From: Streptosporangium roseum DSM 43021
GTDB lineage: Bacteria > Actinomycetota > Actinomycetes > Streptosporangiales > Streptosporangiaceae
Length of the DNA: 64,000 nt
Assembly: GCF_000024865.1 (NCBI RefSeq)
Contig: NC_013595.1
Span: 496,001-560,000 of the forward strand
Direction of reading: 5' to 3'
The position numbers and the translations under genes are program-made. Shown piece by piece: positions 30,563-42,993 of the stretch; position 1 is the stretch's first letter, and every line of letters starts with the position of its first letter. The notes under the pieces were generated by a model. The model did not search any database, was not told the origin of the DNA, and was given only the letters and a program-made list of their open reading frames with translations.

Positions 30563-31210
30563 ATGTCCCCCCTGCCTGTCGAGGAGCCGGACGAGGCTCC
30601 GCTGCGGCGTCAGCCCACCCAGCGACGGAGCGCACGGCGTGTCGAAAGGATGCTCGACGCGTGTGCCGACCTGCTGGACGAGGTCGGCTATGACGCGCTG
30701 TCCACCACCCGCATCGCCGAACGCGCCGGTGTCGCGATCGGCTCGGTCTACCAGTTCTTCCCCGACAAGCGGGCCATCACCCAGGCGGTGACCCGGCGCC
30801 ACGTGGAACGCTTCGTCTCCCGGGTCGGGAGGCGCTTCCTGTGGGAGGACTACGCCGGCTGGTGGGACGCGGTCGACGCGATCATCGACGAGTACGTGGA
30901 GATGCACAGGACCGTGCCGGGGTTCCGGTCCCTGCACTTCGGCGACGTGGTCGACCTCAACCTGCTCGACGGGGTGGCCGACAACAACACGGTGATCGCG
31001 GGCCGGCTGCGCGGGCTCCTCCTCCAGGAGTACGGCCTGACCGACAGCGAGGAGCTCGACCTGGCCATCCTCGTGGCGGTCGAGGCCGGAGACGCGGTGC
31101 TCAAGCTCGCCTTCCGGCGCGATCCCGCCGGGGCCCCGGAGATCGTGGCCGAGGCCAAGCGCCTGATCCGGGGTTACCTGAACCGTCAGTTCGCCGGCGC
31201 CTCGGCCTGA
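30563..31210 (+). CDS. TetR/AcrR-family transcriptional regulator
   Basis: A 215-residue regulator. The N-terminal helix-turn-helix reads ERMLDACADLLDEVGYDALS, then TTRIAERAGVAIGSVYQFFP, the classic TetR domain. The remaining helical domain (with GFRSLHFGDVVDL) is the ligand-binding part. It follows the hydrolase-SDR fusion by 31 bases on the same strand and probably controls it through the inverted repeat at 28694-28710. Its 3' end overlaps the convergent membrane-anchored gene by 25 bases. Confidence 0.9.
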   Translation: MSPLPVEEPDEAPLRRQPTQRRSARRVERMLDACADLLDEVGYDALSTTRIAERAGVAIGSVYQFFPDKRAITQAVTRRHVERFVSRVGRRFLWEDYAGWWDAVDAIIDEYVEMHRTVPGFRSLHFGDVVDLNLLDGVADNNTVIAGRLRGLLLQEYGLTDSEELDLAILVAVEAGDAVLKLAFRRDPAGAPEIVAEAKRLIRGYLNRQFAGASA

Positions 31211-31773
31211 TCGGGCCCGGGGTAACCGGTCCCCGAAGGGATCCTCCGGAGAGGCACCGACGGGGGCGGAGCCTCCTCCTCGACCATGTTCCGCTCGGAG
31301 ATGACGATCTGGTCCCGGGGCTCCGGCCGTCCGATCTCGCGTCCGACCGCGTCCCCACGCCCGGCGAAGGGGCGCCGGTTGCCGATCCTGCTCTCGCCGG
31401 GCTCGTCCGGCAGAGGCTCGATCCGCAGTCCTTCGGCCGGCTCGGACTCCTCGGGGAGGGGCTCGGAGGGCAGCGCCTCGACCGGCACGGGAATGAGTGC
31501 GGGGGGCGCGGGCGCCCTCTTCCGCTTCGGCTGGGACAGCGGCGGGATCTCGCAGGGCATCGCAGGGACGGCGATCGTCTGGATCTGCGGCGCCTCCTGG
31601 ACCGGCGCGAGCAGCTGCTCCTCACGGAGCCGGCTCTCCAGGGAGACGAGATCGCTGTAGGCCCGCTGGACGGCGTCCATCTTGGCGGAGAGGTATCCGG
31701 CAGACCCCGGGACGAGCACGGAGAGACCGACCAGGAATGTCAGGGTGAAGGTGGTCTGCTTGGACATGCCCAT
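31186..31773 (-). CDS. membrane-anchored proline/glutamate-rich protein of unknown function
   Basis: A 195-residue protein with one N-terminal transmembrane helix (about residues 8-27), a short helical segment possibly coiled-coil (KMDAVQRAYSDLVSLESRLR), then a long disordered tail rich in P and E (for example LPSEPLPEESEPAEG). No domain was recognised. ATG 31773 has AAGGAG about six bases upstream. The tail overlaps the TetR gene 3' end by 25 bases on the opposite strand. It could be a cell-envelope linker, but nothing in the sequence assigns a role. Confidence 0.6.
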   Translation of the reverse strand: MGMSKQTTFTLTFLVGLSVLVPGSAGYLSAKMDAVQRAYSDLVSLESRLREEQLLAPVQEAPQIQTIAVPAMPCEIPPLSQPKRKRAPAPPALIPVPVEALPSEPLPEESEPAEGLRIEPLPDEPGESRIGNRRPFAGRGDAVGREIGRPEPRDQIVISERNMVEEEAPPPSVPLRRIPSGTGYPGPDQAEAPAN

Positions 31774-31936
31774 CGCAGCTCCTTCGAACGGTAGCGTCCC
31801 CTAGCAGGAGTCGCCTGCCATATGCCCGTTTTCCTGGAGAAACACGCGCACCGTAGCCGAGCATTTACATTGGGTTACTCAAGGAATACCTGCCGTTGTG
31901 CGGGCGGAGTCGAGCGTCGCTCGGTACTCTCGCGAT

Positions 31937-32476
31937 GTGGCGCATGTGACACATGAGCAGCTTGATCGGCTGCTTGAGCAGGCACTCCTGGCCGACGATC
32001 ACGAAGACCTCGCCCGGCGGCTCGAAGCGCTGGTCGGGGCATACATATCCGGCGACATCTCGCGGGCGGCGATCCTCGTGCTCGCCGCGGAAGAGTGGCG
32101 GCAGGCCGGACAGCCCGCCCGCGCTCTCGACTGCTTCCAGCGGGCGGTGGACGACGGCGGCGAGGTGGGCGTCGATCCCCGGGCCGGAATCGCCGACACC
32201 CTCTTCGAGCTCGAACAGCCGGACGAGGGCCGGGAGGTGATCGAGGCGATCCGGGTCGACGGCGAGGTCACCCCGGCCACCGCCCTCACGGTCGCCGAGA
32301 CCCTGGTCGCCTACGGAGACCTACGGGAGGCCCATCGCTGGGCGACCGAGGGAGCCCAGGGGGCGGTGGAGGGCAGCGGGGAGTACACCGCGTTGCTCCG
32401 CACCCGCTACCGGATCAGGGTGGACCTGGGCCTGCCGGAGGACGAGCTCGACGCCCTGCTCGACGCGTCGCACTGA
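31937..32476 (+). CDS. TPR-like helical repeat protein
   Basis: A 179-residue all-helical protein with tetratricopeptide-like repeats: AILVLAAEEWRQAGQPARAL, then DCFQRAV, and ALTVAETLVAYGDLREAHRW. No membrane segment. GTG 31937 (VAHVTHEQLDRLL) is preferred because TACTCT, a -10-like hexamer, ends six bases upstream. That is the usual geometry of leaderless actinobacterial genes. A GTG at 31898 with AAGGA twelve bases upstream is the alternative. TPR proteins act as scaffolds; the partner is unknown. Confidence 0.7.
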   Translation: MAHVTHEQLDRLLEQALLADDHEDLARRLEALVGAYISGDISRAAILVLAAEEWRQAGQPARALDCFQRAVDDGGEVGVDPRAGIADTLFELEQPDEGREVIEAIRVDGEVTPATALTVAETLVAYGDLREAHRWATEGAQGAVEGSGEYTALLRTRYRIRVDLGLPEDELDALLDASH

Positions 32477-32482
32477 CCTCCG

Positions 32483-32606
32483 GGCCGCATCGGGCCGCAG
32501 GTCACGGGCCGTATCGGGCCTGGGGCGTGCCGGGCTGACGGGGCGGGCCGGGTTCCCGGCCGCGTCGGGTCGAGGGTCGTGCCGGGCTCCGGGGCGGGTC
32601 AGGCGG
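32483..32606. repeat. degenerate 51-base tandem repeat after the TPR gene
   Basis: Two units (32507-32557 and 32558-32606) share GGCCG-ATCGGG/GTCGGG, then CGTGCCGGGCT and CGGGGCGGG. A partial third unit starts near 32483, seven bases after the stop codon of the TPR gene. It fills most of the 173-base gap to the convergent secreted-protein gene. Confidence 0.6.
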
Positions 32607-32649
32607 GCAGGGCCGCGTCCCCCCGGGCGCGGCCCTCCTTCACGGACGG

Positions 32650-33402
32650 TCAGTCGAGTCCGAGCTGCGGGAGCACCTGGTCCAGGACCGGGAGCTCGGC
32701 GGTCTCCTCCCTCACCTCCGACGTCACCTTCGACGGGGCGGCGTCGGCCGGGGAAGTCACCGGCACGGCCGGGACCTGCGGGACCTCCGGCTCGATCGCG
32801 GCGGGGAGGTCCTCCGTCACGGCCTTCACCGAGACCGGGTCCTGAAGCTGCAGTGGCAGCGCCGTGCCGCTGTCGGACAGCGCGCCGGTCGGGTCCGTGA
32901 GACGGGGGACCGACGGGACCTCCGAGACCGGGAACCTGATGAGATCGGTGCCCGGGGTGCCCGGCAGGCCGGGCAGGTCCGGCGCGGCGGCCAGGGTGCC
33001 GGCCGAGGCGTGGCCGGGGAAGCCCGGCATCCCGGAGGGCAGGGCGGGCAGCGCGGGCACCCCGGTGCCCGCCGCGACGCCGGCCGTGTCGGCGAAGCTG
33101 ACTACGGCCGAGGCCTGGGAGAGGCCGGGCAGGCCGGCGATCCGCGCCAGCCGTTCCATGGACGCGGGCCCCTCGCCGCGGGCGGGGACCGTCGTCCTGC
33201 CGGCGGTCGCGGCCGCCCTGACGTCGCCCACCTCGTCGCAGACGGCCGCCACGGACTCCGGCGTCTCCAGCAGCTCCACCATGTCCCGCCCCTGGCAGGG
33301 CACGCCGCCGGCCGACGCCGGAGCGGCCACCAGCCAGCTCACACCGGCCGTGAGCGCCGCCACCGCGAGGAGCCCCCGGATGTGCCGTGATGTGTTAGAC
33401 AT
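32650..33402 (-). CDS. secreted low-complexity protein of unknown function
   Basis: A 250-residue exported protein. The signal peptide (MSNTSRHIRGLLAVAALTAG) ends at APASAGG near residue 32. The mature part has two cysteines (PCQGRDMVELL and VAAVCDEVGDV), then a long region rich in P, G, V and A with short motifs such as LPALPSGMPGFPG and LPGLPGTPG. No known domain, membrane anchor or sorting signal was seen. It lies between two convergent or spaced neighbours with no apparent operon. Confidence 0.65.
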   Translation of the reverse strand: MSNTSRHIRGLLAVAALTAGVSWLVAAPASAGGVPCQGRDMVELLETPESVAAVCDEVGDVRAAATAGRTTVPARGEGPASMERLARIAGLPGLSQASAVVSFADTAGVAAGTGVPALPALPSGMPGFPGHASAGTLAAAPDLPGLPGTPGTDLIRFPVSEVPSVPRLTDPTGALSDSGTALPLQLQDPVSVKAVTEDLPAAIEPEVPQVPAVPVTSPADAAPSKVTSEVREETAELPVLDQVLPQLGLD

Positions 33403-33513
33403 TCACGTCCCCCTGTTGTTTTCGGTAGTCCGACGACTGCCGAAGGTAACAGCGGGGGTCTGCCGAGGGGTGGGCTTAACCCAATGCTGGTCAAGCCCTT
33501 ACCCGGACGGTGG

Positions 33514-36096
<2,583 letters not shown>

Positions 36097-36263
36097 GCTT
36101 GTCTGCCCTTACTCCGTTCGGCGGCTGGAGCGCCGGTGACGGGGTGCACTCGCCGGTCGCGGGTCCGCCTGGCTCCCGCGCTCCTCGAGTGACGGCCACC
36201 GGTGCGCTCTCGCCTGTCGATTGCGACGTCGCGCGTCGCGGCTCGCCCCCGGCCTCGGTGGAG

Positions 36264-36611
36264 TCAGGCGGGTGGCAGTTGGTACTGGATCAGCGCGCGG
36301 ATCATCGTCATCTCCGCGCGCAGGCGGTGGTTCTCATCGCGCAGGCGCAGGGCCTCGTTCTCCAGCGCCAGGATGCGCTTGATGCCGGCGAGGTTGATGC
36401 CCTCCTCCTGGGAGAGCCGCTGGACCTCGCGGAGCATCACGATGTCGCGGGTGGAGTAGAGGCGCCCGCGCCCCGACGTGCGGCCCGGACTGACCAGGCC
36501 GATGCGGTCGTACTGCCGGAGGGTCTGCGGGTGCAGACCCGAGAGCTGGGCGGCCACCGAGATCACGTAGACGGGGGTGTCGTCCGACAGATCGAAGTAG
36601 TTGGCTTCCAT
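36264..36611 (-). CDS. hspR: heat-shock repressor HspR (MerR family)
   Basis: A 115-residue MerR-type repressor of the dnaK operon. The helix-turn-helix reads VYVISVAAQLSGLHPQTLRQ, then YDRIGLVSPGRTSGRGRLYS, the HspR hallmark. A C-terminal helix (ILALENEALRLRDENHRLR) is the dimerisation coiled coil. It starts two bases after the dnaJ stop codon and is the last gene of the dnaK-grpE-dnaJ-hspR unit. In Streptomyces HspR uses DnaK as co-repressor and binds HAIR sites; two such sites precede dnaK here. Confidence 0.96.
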   Translation of the reverse strand: MEANYFDLSDDTPVYVISVAAQLSGLHPQTLRQYDRIGLVSPGRTSGRGRLYSTRDIVMLREVQRLSQEEGINLAGIKRILALENEALRLRDENHRLRAEMTMIRALIQYQLPPA

Positions 36612-36613
36612 GG

Positions 36614-37804
36614 CTACTCGCTTCTGGCCTGTTGGATGAGGTCGGCCCTCGGGTCACCGCCCGCCGTGGCGTCACGGAACTCCTCCAGCGCGTTGCGCGC
36701 CTTGTCCTCGAGCTGCTGGGGCACCAGCACCTCGACCGTGGCGAGCAGGTCGCCCTTGGTGCCGTCCTTGCGGGGCACGCCCCTGCCGCGCACCCGGAAG
36801 GTGCGGCCGTTCGGGGTCCCCTCGGGGATGCGCAGCGTGACCGGCAGCCCCTTGAGGATCGGCACCTTGATCTCGGCGCCGAGCGCGGCCTCGGTGAAGG
36901 TGACCGGCACGGTGATCGTCAGGTTCTCGCCGGTCCTGCCGAAGACCGGGTGCGACTTGACGTGGATCTGGACGTACAGGTCACCGGCCGGACCGCCGTT
37001 CTCGCCGGGCGCGCCCTTGCCCTTGAGCTTGATGCGCTGGCCGTCGCCCACCCCGGCCGGGATGCGTGCCTGGATCGTGCGGGTGCTCTTGCCCCGCCCG
37101 CTCCCCTCGCACACCGGGCACGGGTTGTCCACCAGCAGGCCGCGGCCCTTGCAGTCGCGGCACGGCTCGGAGAAGGCGAAGTTGCCCAGGTTGCGGCTGG
37201 CCGCGCCGGTGCCCTCGCAGGTCGGGCAGACCCGCGGGGTGGTCCCGGCCTTGGCGCCGGTGCCGGAGCACGCCGTACAGGCCGAGGAGCTGGTGAGGCG
37301 GAGCGAGACGGTGGCGCCGTCCACGGCCTCGCCGAACGAGAGCGTGACCTCCGACTCGATGTCCTGGCCGCGCCGGGCCCTGGTGGTGGTCGTCCCGCCG
37401 GCGCGGGTCGTGCCGCCCCGGTTGAATATGCCGCCGAAGAGGTCGCCGATGCGCTCGCCGGCGCCGCCCTGCGGCTGGTTGGTGCCGCCGAACAGGTCAC
37501 CCAGGTCGAAGGGGAACCCGCCCCCACGGGAAGCCCCCCCGCCTCCCGCGTAACCGCCGAGCCCCGATCCGAACAGCGTCCGCGCCTCGTCGTACTCCTT
37601 GCGGCGCTTGGTGTCGGACAGGACGTCGTAGGCCTCGGAGACCTCCTTGAACTTGGCCTCGGTCTCCGTGCTGCCCTGGTTGGCGTCCGGGTGGTACTGC
37701 CTGGCCAGCTTCCGGTACGCCTTCTTGATCTCTTCGGCGGTGGCGGTCTTGGGCACACCAAGGACGGCGTAGTAGTCCTTCTCCAGGTAGTCCTTGGTGC
37801 TCAT
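36614..37804 (-). CDS. dnaJ: chaperone DnaJ
   Basis: A 396-residue type I DnaJ co-chaperone. The J-domain has HPD at residues 38-40 (QYHPDANQG). A Gly/Phe-rich region follows, then four zinc-binding repeats (CTACSGTG, CPTCEGTG, CRDCKGRG, CPVCEGSG), then the C-terminal substrate-binding domain. It stimulates DnaK ATPase. It lies between grpE (28 bases upstream) and hspR (two bases downstream), in the order usual for actinobacteria. Confidence 0.97.
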   Translation of the reverse strand: MSTKDYLEKDYYAVLGVPKTATAEEIKKAYRKLARQYHPDANQGSTETEAKFKEVSEAYDVLSDTKRRKEYDEARTLFGSGLGGYAGGGGASRGGGFPFDLGDLFGGTNQPQGGAGERIGDLFGGIFNRGGTTRAGGTTTTRARRGQDIESEVTLSFGEAVDGATVSLRLTSSSACTACSGTGAKAGTTPRVCPTCEGTGAASRNLGNFAFSEPCRDCKGRGLLVDNPCPVCEGSGRGKSTRTIQARIPAGVGDGQRIKLKGKGAPGENGGPAGDLYVQIHVKSHPVFGRTGENLTITVPVTFTEAALGAEIKVPILKGLPVTLRIPEGTPNGRTFRVRGRGVPRKDGTKGDLLATVEVLVPQQLEDKARNALEEFRDATAGGDPRADLIQQARSE

Positions 37805-37832
37805 CGTCCGTTCCTTCTTAGATATGGGGGTA

Positions 37833-38414
37833 TCAGTTGTCGTTTGACGCGGGCTCTTCGGGCTCGGCGACCGCGACCCGCGCCGGGCGGAGCACCCGCT
37901 CGCCGATCCGGTAACCGGACTGAAGGATCTCCACGCAGGTCGGCTCGGCGACGTCGGGGGAGTAGCTGTGCATGAGCGCTTCGTGCACCGTCGGGTCGAA
38001 AGGCTCGCCCTTGGTGCCGAAGGCGCTCAGTCCCAGCTTCCCGGTGGCCGTCTCCAGCGACTCGCTCACCTTGGCGAAGCCGCCGGTGAGCTCTCCGTGG
38101 TCACGGGCCCGGCCGATGTCGTCGAGAACCGGCAGCAGCTCGGCCAGCACGCCGGCCACCGCCTGCTCCTTGACCACGGTCCGGTCCCGCTCGACCCGCT
38201 TGCGGTAGTTGGAGTATTCCGCCTGGAGACGCTGCAGGTCCGCGGTGCGCTCGGCGAGCTGGGTGGCCAGCTCGATCGAGGCCAGGTCGGCGGCCGGGGC
38301 AGGCTGGTCGGCCTGCTCCTTGACCGTCTCGCGCACCTCGCCCGTCTCCGGATCGATCTTGCGGTTGTCGCGGATCACCGGCTCCTCCCCGGAACCGTTC
38401 TCACGCGTGTTCAC
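37833..38414 (-). CDS. grpE: nucleotide exchange factor GrpE
   Basis: A 193-residue GrpE. An acidic, disordered N-terminus (about 60 residues) precedes the long coiled-coil (LQRLQAEYSNYRKRVERDR) and the C-terminal beta domain with HEALMHSYSP and VLRPARVAVAEP. It releases ADP from DnaK. GTG 38414 was selected because GGGGAG lies about seven bases upstream and the next gene upstream, dnaK, ends 28 bases away; longer frames run into dnaK. Confidence 0.95.
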   Translation of the reverse strand: MNTRENGSGEEPVIRDNRKIDPETGEVRETVKEQADQPAPAADLASIELATQLAERTADLQRLQAEYSNYRKRVERDRTVVKEQAVAGVLAELLPVLDDIGRARDHGELTGGFAKVSESLETATGKLGLSAFGTKGEPFDPTVHEALMHSYSPDVAEPTCVEILQSGYRIGERVLRPARVAVAEPEEPASNDN

Positions 38415-38442
38415 GCTTGCGCTCCCCTCGGCTCTCCCGCCG

Positions 38443-40314
<1,872 letters not shown>

Positions 40315-40335
40315 GAGTACGTCCTTGTAGTCAAA

Positions 40336-40356
40336 GTTGAGTCGGTCGGACTCATA
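40336..40356. promoter_or_regulatory. HAIR operator 1 (HspR site) over the dnaK -10 region
   Basis: GTTGAGT (40336-40342), seven bases, then ACTCATA (40350-40356). The HspR consensus is CTTGAGT-N7-ACTCAAG; this site matches 11 of 14 fixed positions with the exact N7 spacing and overlaps the proposed -10. Confidence 0.8.
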
Positions 40357-40382
40357 CTGGAACCTCGTGTGACGTTTGTCAA
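40354..40382 (-). promoter_or_regulatory. dnaK promoter
   Basis: On the minus strand TTGACA (40382-40377) and CAGTAT (40359-40354) are separated by exactly 17 bases, a good sigma-70/HrdB-type promoter. It is flanked and overlapped by the two HAIR repeats. Transcription should start about 33 bases upstream of the dnaK ATG. Confidence 0.75.
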
Positions 40383-40386
40383 ACGA

Positions 40387-40407
40387 CTTGAGCCTATGTC
40401 GCTCAAC
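40387..40407. promoter_or_regulatory. HAIR operator 2 upstream of the dnaK -35
   Basis: CTTGAGC (40387-40393), seven bases, then GCTCAAC (40401-40407): 11 of 14 consensus positions with exact N7 spacing, ending five bases upstream of the -35. Two HAIRs around one promoter suggest cooperative HspR binding. Confidence 0.8.
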
Positions 40408-40426
40408 CCTGTGGGGCGTGAAAGCA

Positions 40427-40443
40427 TTCCCGGTTTCCGGGAA
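40427..40443. promoter_or_regulatory. inverted repeat between dnaK and the ECF sigma gene
   Basis: TTCCCGG-TTT-CCGGGAA is a perfect 7-3-7 inverted repeat. A weaker ACAGG/CCTGT pair follows at about 40444-40461. It lies 77 bases before the sigma factor start, so it may be an operator for that gene. No known motif was recognised. Confidence 0.4.
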
Positions 40444-40519
40444 ACAGGAGGCGTTCCCTGTCTCCCAACGAAAGAGCACGCATGATCGCTCCCTCTGATC
40501 CCGGTCCGGGAGCCGAGAC

Positions 40520-41098
40520 ATGATCGGCTCCCCCGATCTCGGGCTCGGGCCCGGGACCGGCGAGTGGTCGCCGCGCGACGACTTCGACCGGGTCTTCGAC
40601 GCCCACTTCGCCGAGATCCACCGCTACGTCGCCCGCCGTCTCGACACCGACGCCGCCGACGACCTCGCCGCCGAGACCTTCCTCGTCGCCTTCCGCGAAC
40701 GCGAACGCTTCGACGCCGCGCGGGGCGGCGTCCGTCCCTGGCTGTACGGCATAGCCACCAACCTGCTGGCCAGACACCGGCGGAGCGAGGTGCGCCGCTG
40801 GAAGGCGCTCAGCCGTACCGAGGCGACGGGTCAGGTGGACAGCCACGAGAACGCCGTGGCCGCCAGGGTCGCCGCCGGGCAGGTGACCGGCCGGCTCGCG
40901 GGGGCGCTGGCCGGTCTGGCCAAGCGCGACCGCGACGTGGTCCTGCTGATCGCGCTCGGCGGGCTCGCCCACGCCGAGGTGGCGGCCGCGCTCGGCATCC
41001 CCTACGGGACCGTGGCGTCCCGGCTCAACCGCGCCCGCAAGCAGCTCCGCAAGGCACTGGGCGACGTCAACCCGCTGAAAGAGGCCGGCGATGGATGA
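40520..41098 (+). CDS. ECF-type RNA polymerase sigma factor
   Basis: A 192-residue ECF sigma factor. Region 2 is DDFDRVFDAHFAEIHRYVAR followed by DDLAAETFLVAFRERERFD and VRPWLYGIATNLLARHRR. Region 4 is LAKRDRDVVLLIALGGLAHA and VAAALGIPYGTVASRLNRAR. It is divergent from dnaK. The last eight bases overlap the next gene (ATGGATGA), so it is translationally coupled to a membrane protein of the CU044_5270 type that commonly accompanies such sigma factors and may be its anti-sigma. Confidence 0.9.
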   Translation: MIGSPDLGLGPGTGEWSPRDDFDRVFDAHFAEIHRYVARRLDTDAADDLAAETFLVAFRERERFDAARGGVRPWLYGIATNLLARHRRSEVRRWKALSRTEATGQVDSHENAVAARVAAGQVTGRLAGALAGLAKRDRDVVLLIALGGLAHAEVAAALGIPYGTVASRLNRARKQLRKALGDVNPLKEAGDG

Positions 41099-42221
41099 GA
41101 TCACCCTGCTGGGGGCCGCCCTGCCGGACGCCCCGCCACCCACACCCGAGGCCGTCGCCCGCGCCCGCGCCCGCCTGACCGCCCACGGGGTACGGCGCCG
41201 CCGTCACCCCACCTGGACACTGATCATTGGAGCCTCCATGGCCACCGCCGCCGTCATCACCGCAGTCGCGCTGGCCGCGACCCTCCTGGCCCCGGCGCCG
41301 CCCTCGGTGCTGGAGACACCGAAGACCGGTGAGCACCTGCTCCGGGAACTCGCGGACAGGGTGGAGAAGCTCTCACCCGGGACCGGCGCCTACTGGCGCG
41401 TCCAGGGGACTCGCGTCAACCGGTATGCGGTCGGCACCGGACCCACGCGCTACTGGATCGCGTCCAGAGGGGAGGTGCGCCAGTGGACACCGCGGAAGCC
41501 GGGAGCCTTGTACGTCCAGGAGACCGAGTTGTCCGGCATCCGGCCGGACACACCGCGGGACGAGAAGATCTGGCGGAAGCAGGGCTCGCCCGACCGCTGG
41601 CGCCTGCCCAAGTGCGAGAGCTCCTCCCCTCCCTGCGCTCCGACCGCCCTCGCCGACAAGCGGTCGCGACGCGAGTACCGGATCATGGGAGACGTCCCCG
41701 ACCCCGGCCTGGGAGGTCTCACCATCGCCGAGTTGGACGCCCTCCCGACCGATCCGGCGCGGCTGCGGGAGCGCCTTGAGGGCTACCGCAAGGCCGAGCA
41801 GAAGCGGGGCCTCAAACGGTCCTGGGAGGAGTTCCTCAAGGCGGCCGTGCGCGATATGACGGTCACGCCGGTCAGTCCCGGACTCCGGGCGGCGCTGCTG
41901 CGCCTGTACGTGGAACAGCCCGGGGCCGAGGTGGCGCGGGAGGACAGCGATCCGCTGGGCCGTCCCGCCATCGCCATCGACCTCGAGACCAAGGGCTACT
42001 TCCAGCTGGGCACCCGTATGGTGCCGATCACGAAAGAGATCCTCCTCGACCCTCGGACCGGTGAGGGCATGGCCGAGAGGTCTGTCACGACGGACGCCGA
42101 AGGCGGGTTCCCGAAGGGCACCGTGGCCCACTACGTGGTCGTCGAGAAGATGGGCTGGACCGATGAGCGGCCCAAGCTTCCCTCGGGCTGCCGGCTGAAG
42201 GCCGGCGTCACCTGCCGCTGA
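41091..42221 (+). CDS. CU044_5270-type membrane protein, partner of the ECF sigma factor
   Basis: A 376-residue protein with a short cytoplasmic N-terminus (MDEITLLGAALPDAPPPTPE), one transmembrane segment (about residues 44-66), and a large extracytoplasmic domain beginning after PPSVLETPKTGEHLLRELAD. The layout and its position overlapping an ECF sigma gene by eight bases match the CU044_5270 family. An anti-sigma or signal-sensing role is inferred from that pairing, not shown: there is no zinc-binding anti-sigma motif in the short N-terminus. A strong bidirectional terminator follows. Confidence 0.8.
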   Translation: MDEITLLGAALPDAPPPTPEAVARARARLTAHGVRRRRHPTWTLIIGASMATAAVITAVALAATLLAPAPPSVLETPKTGEHLLRELADRVEKLSPGTGAYWRVQGTRVNRYAVGTGPTRYWIASRGEVRQWTPRKPGALYVQETELSGIRPDTPRDEKIWRKQGSPDRWRLPKCESSSPPCAPTALADKRSRREYRIMGDVPDPGLGGLTIAELDALPTDPARLRERLEGYRKAEQKRGLKRSWEEFLKAAVRDMTVTPVSPGLRAALLRLYVEQPGAEVAREDSDPLGRPAIAIDLETKGYFQLGTRMVPITKEILLDPRTGEGMAERSVTTDAEGGFPKGTVAHYVVVEKMGWTDERPKLPSGCRLKAGVTCR

Positions 42222-42226
42222 CCCCT

Positions 42227-42264
42227 CCGGTACGGCTCCCCCCGCGCGGCGGGAGCCGTACCGG
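42227..42264. terminator. bidirectional terminator
   Basis: CCGGTACGGCTCCC (42227-42240) pairs perfectly over 14 bases with 42251-42264 around a ten-base loop, between two convergent genes ending at 42221 and 42272. Confidence 0.8.
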
Positions 42265-42271
42265 GCACAGG

Positions 42272-42736
42272 TCAGGGCTTGGCGCCGTCGACGACCTTGC
42301 GGTTGCCGAGTGGGGCCTTGAGCTTGACGGTCGTCACCTTCTGGATGGCGATGGCGATGCAGGCCATGTTCTTGGCCTTGGCGCTGGGGCCCTCCCAGAG
42401 GGTGACGGTCACCCGCTTGGAGGTCTCCCGCACGGTGACCCGGTCGAGGACGGTGCAGGGCTCCACCCCGGACCACCAGGTGACCCGCAGGCTCCGCCCG
42501 TCCTTGGACGGCTTGGCCGTCAGCCACCGCACCTTGCGGGGGTTGTCGGTGTGGCCCTGGGGCTTGGTCGGCTTGGGGCCCTGGGTGGGCTCCTCCCGGG
42601 GGGCCACCGTGTGGCTCACCGGCCGGGAGGGACTGTCGGCGGTCGCGGTGCCGGTGGTCACGGTGCTGTGCCCGGCGCCGCAGCCCGCGGTCAGCAGCAG
42701 GCTTCCGGCCAGAATGGAACTCGCGATCATACGCAT
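42272..42736 (-). CDS. small lipoprotein of unknown function
   Basis: A 154-residue exported lipoprotein. The signal peptide MRMIASSILAGSLLLTAGC places the lipidated cysteine at residue 19. A threonine/proline-rich linker leads to a compact domain (RKVRWLTAKPSKDGRSLRVT, then WWSGVEPCTVLDRVTVRET) with two further cysteines, probably a beta-sandwich. No family was recognised. ATG 42736 follows AGGGG by a few bases; longer in-frame starts would bury the signal peptide. Confidence 0.72.
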   Translation of the reverse strand: MRMIASSILAGSLLLTAGCGAGHSTVTTGTATADSPSRPVSHTVAPREEPTQGPKPTKPQGHTDNPRKVRWLTAKPSKDGRSLRVTWWSGVEPCTVLDRVTVRETSKRVTVTLWEGPSAKAKNMACIAIAIQKVTTVKLKAPLGNRKVVDGAKP

Positions 42737-42993
42737 ACCCCTGCAACGGATCGGAGCACGGAGCGGTTCAGGCCATTCTGACATCGCGCTGCATGACCTC
42801 GGTCATGACCCGGGCGCGATCCGGTCCGACCAGGCCTCCCGCCAGGTCCGGGGCGCGCGGCTGGTGCCGGACGGCCGAGGTGCCGGTCGTCTCCGAATGT
42901 GTCGTACACAGCCACCATGGACGGCTCCCGGGGTTCGCGCGGGCGGATCCCATAGGCTGGTCAACCACTTCTCCTCAGGCAAGGTGCGCAGAC

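Noticed and set aside
36097..36263. Possible HAIR operator upstream of clpB (CTTGTCT and ACTCCGT half-sites)
   Set aside because: Spacing is six instead of seven and only 9 of 14 positions fit, so it is not distinguishable from chance.
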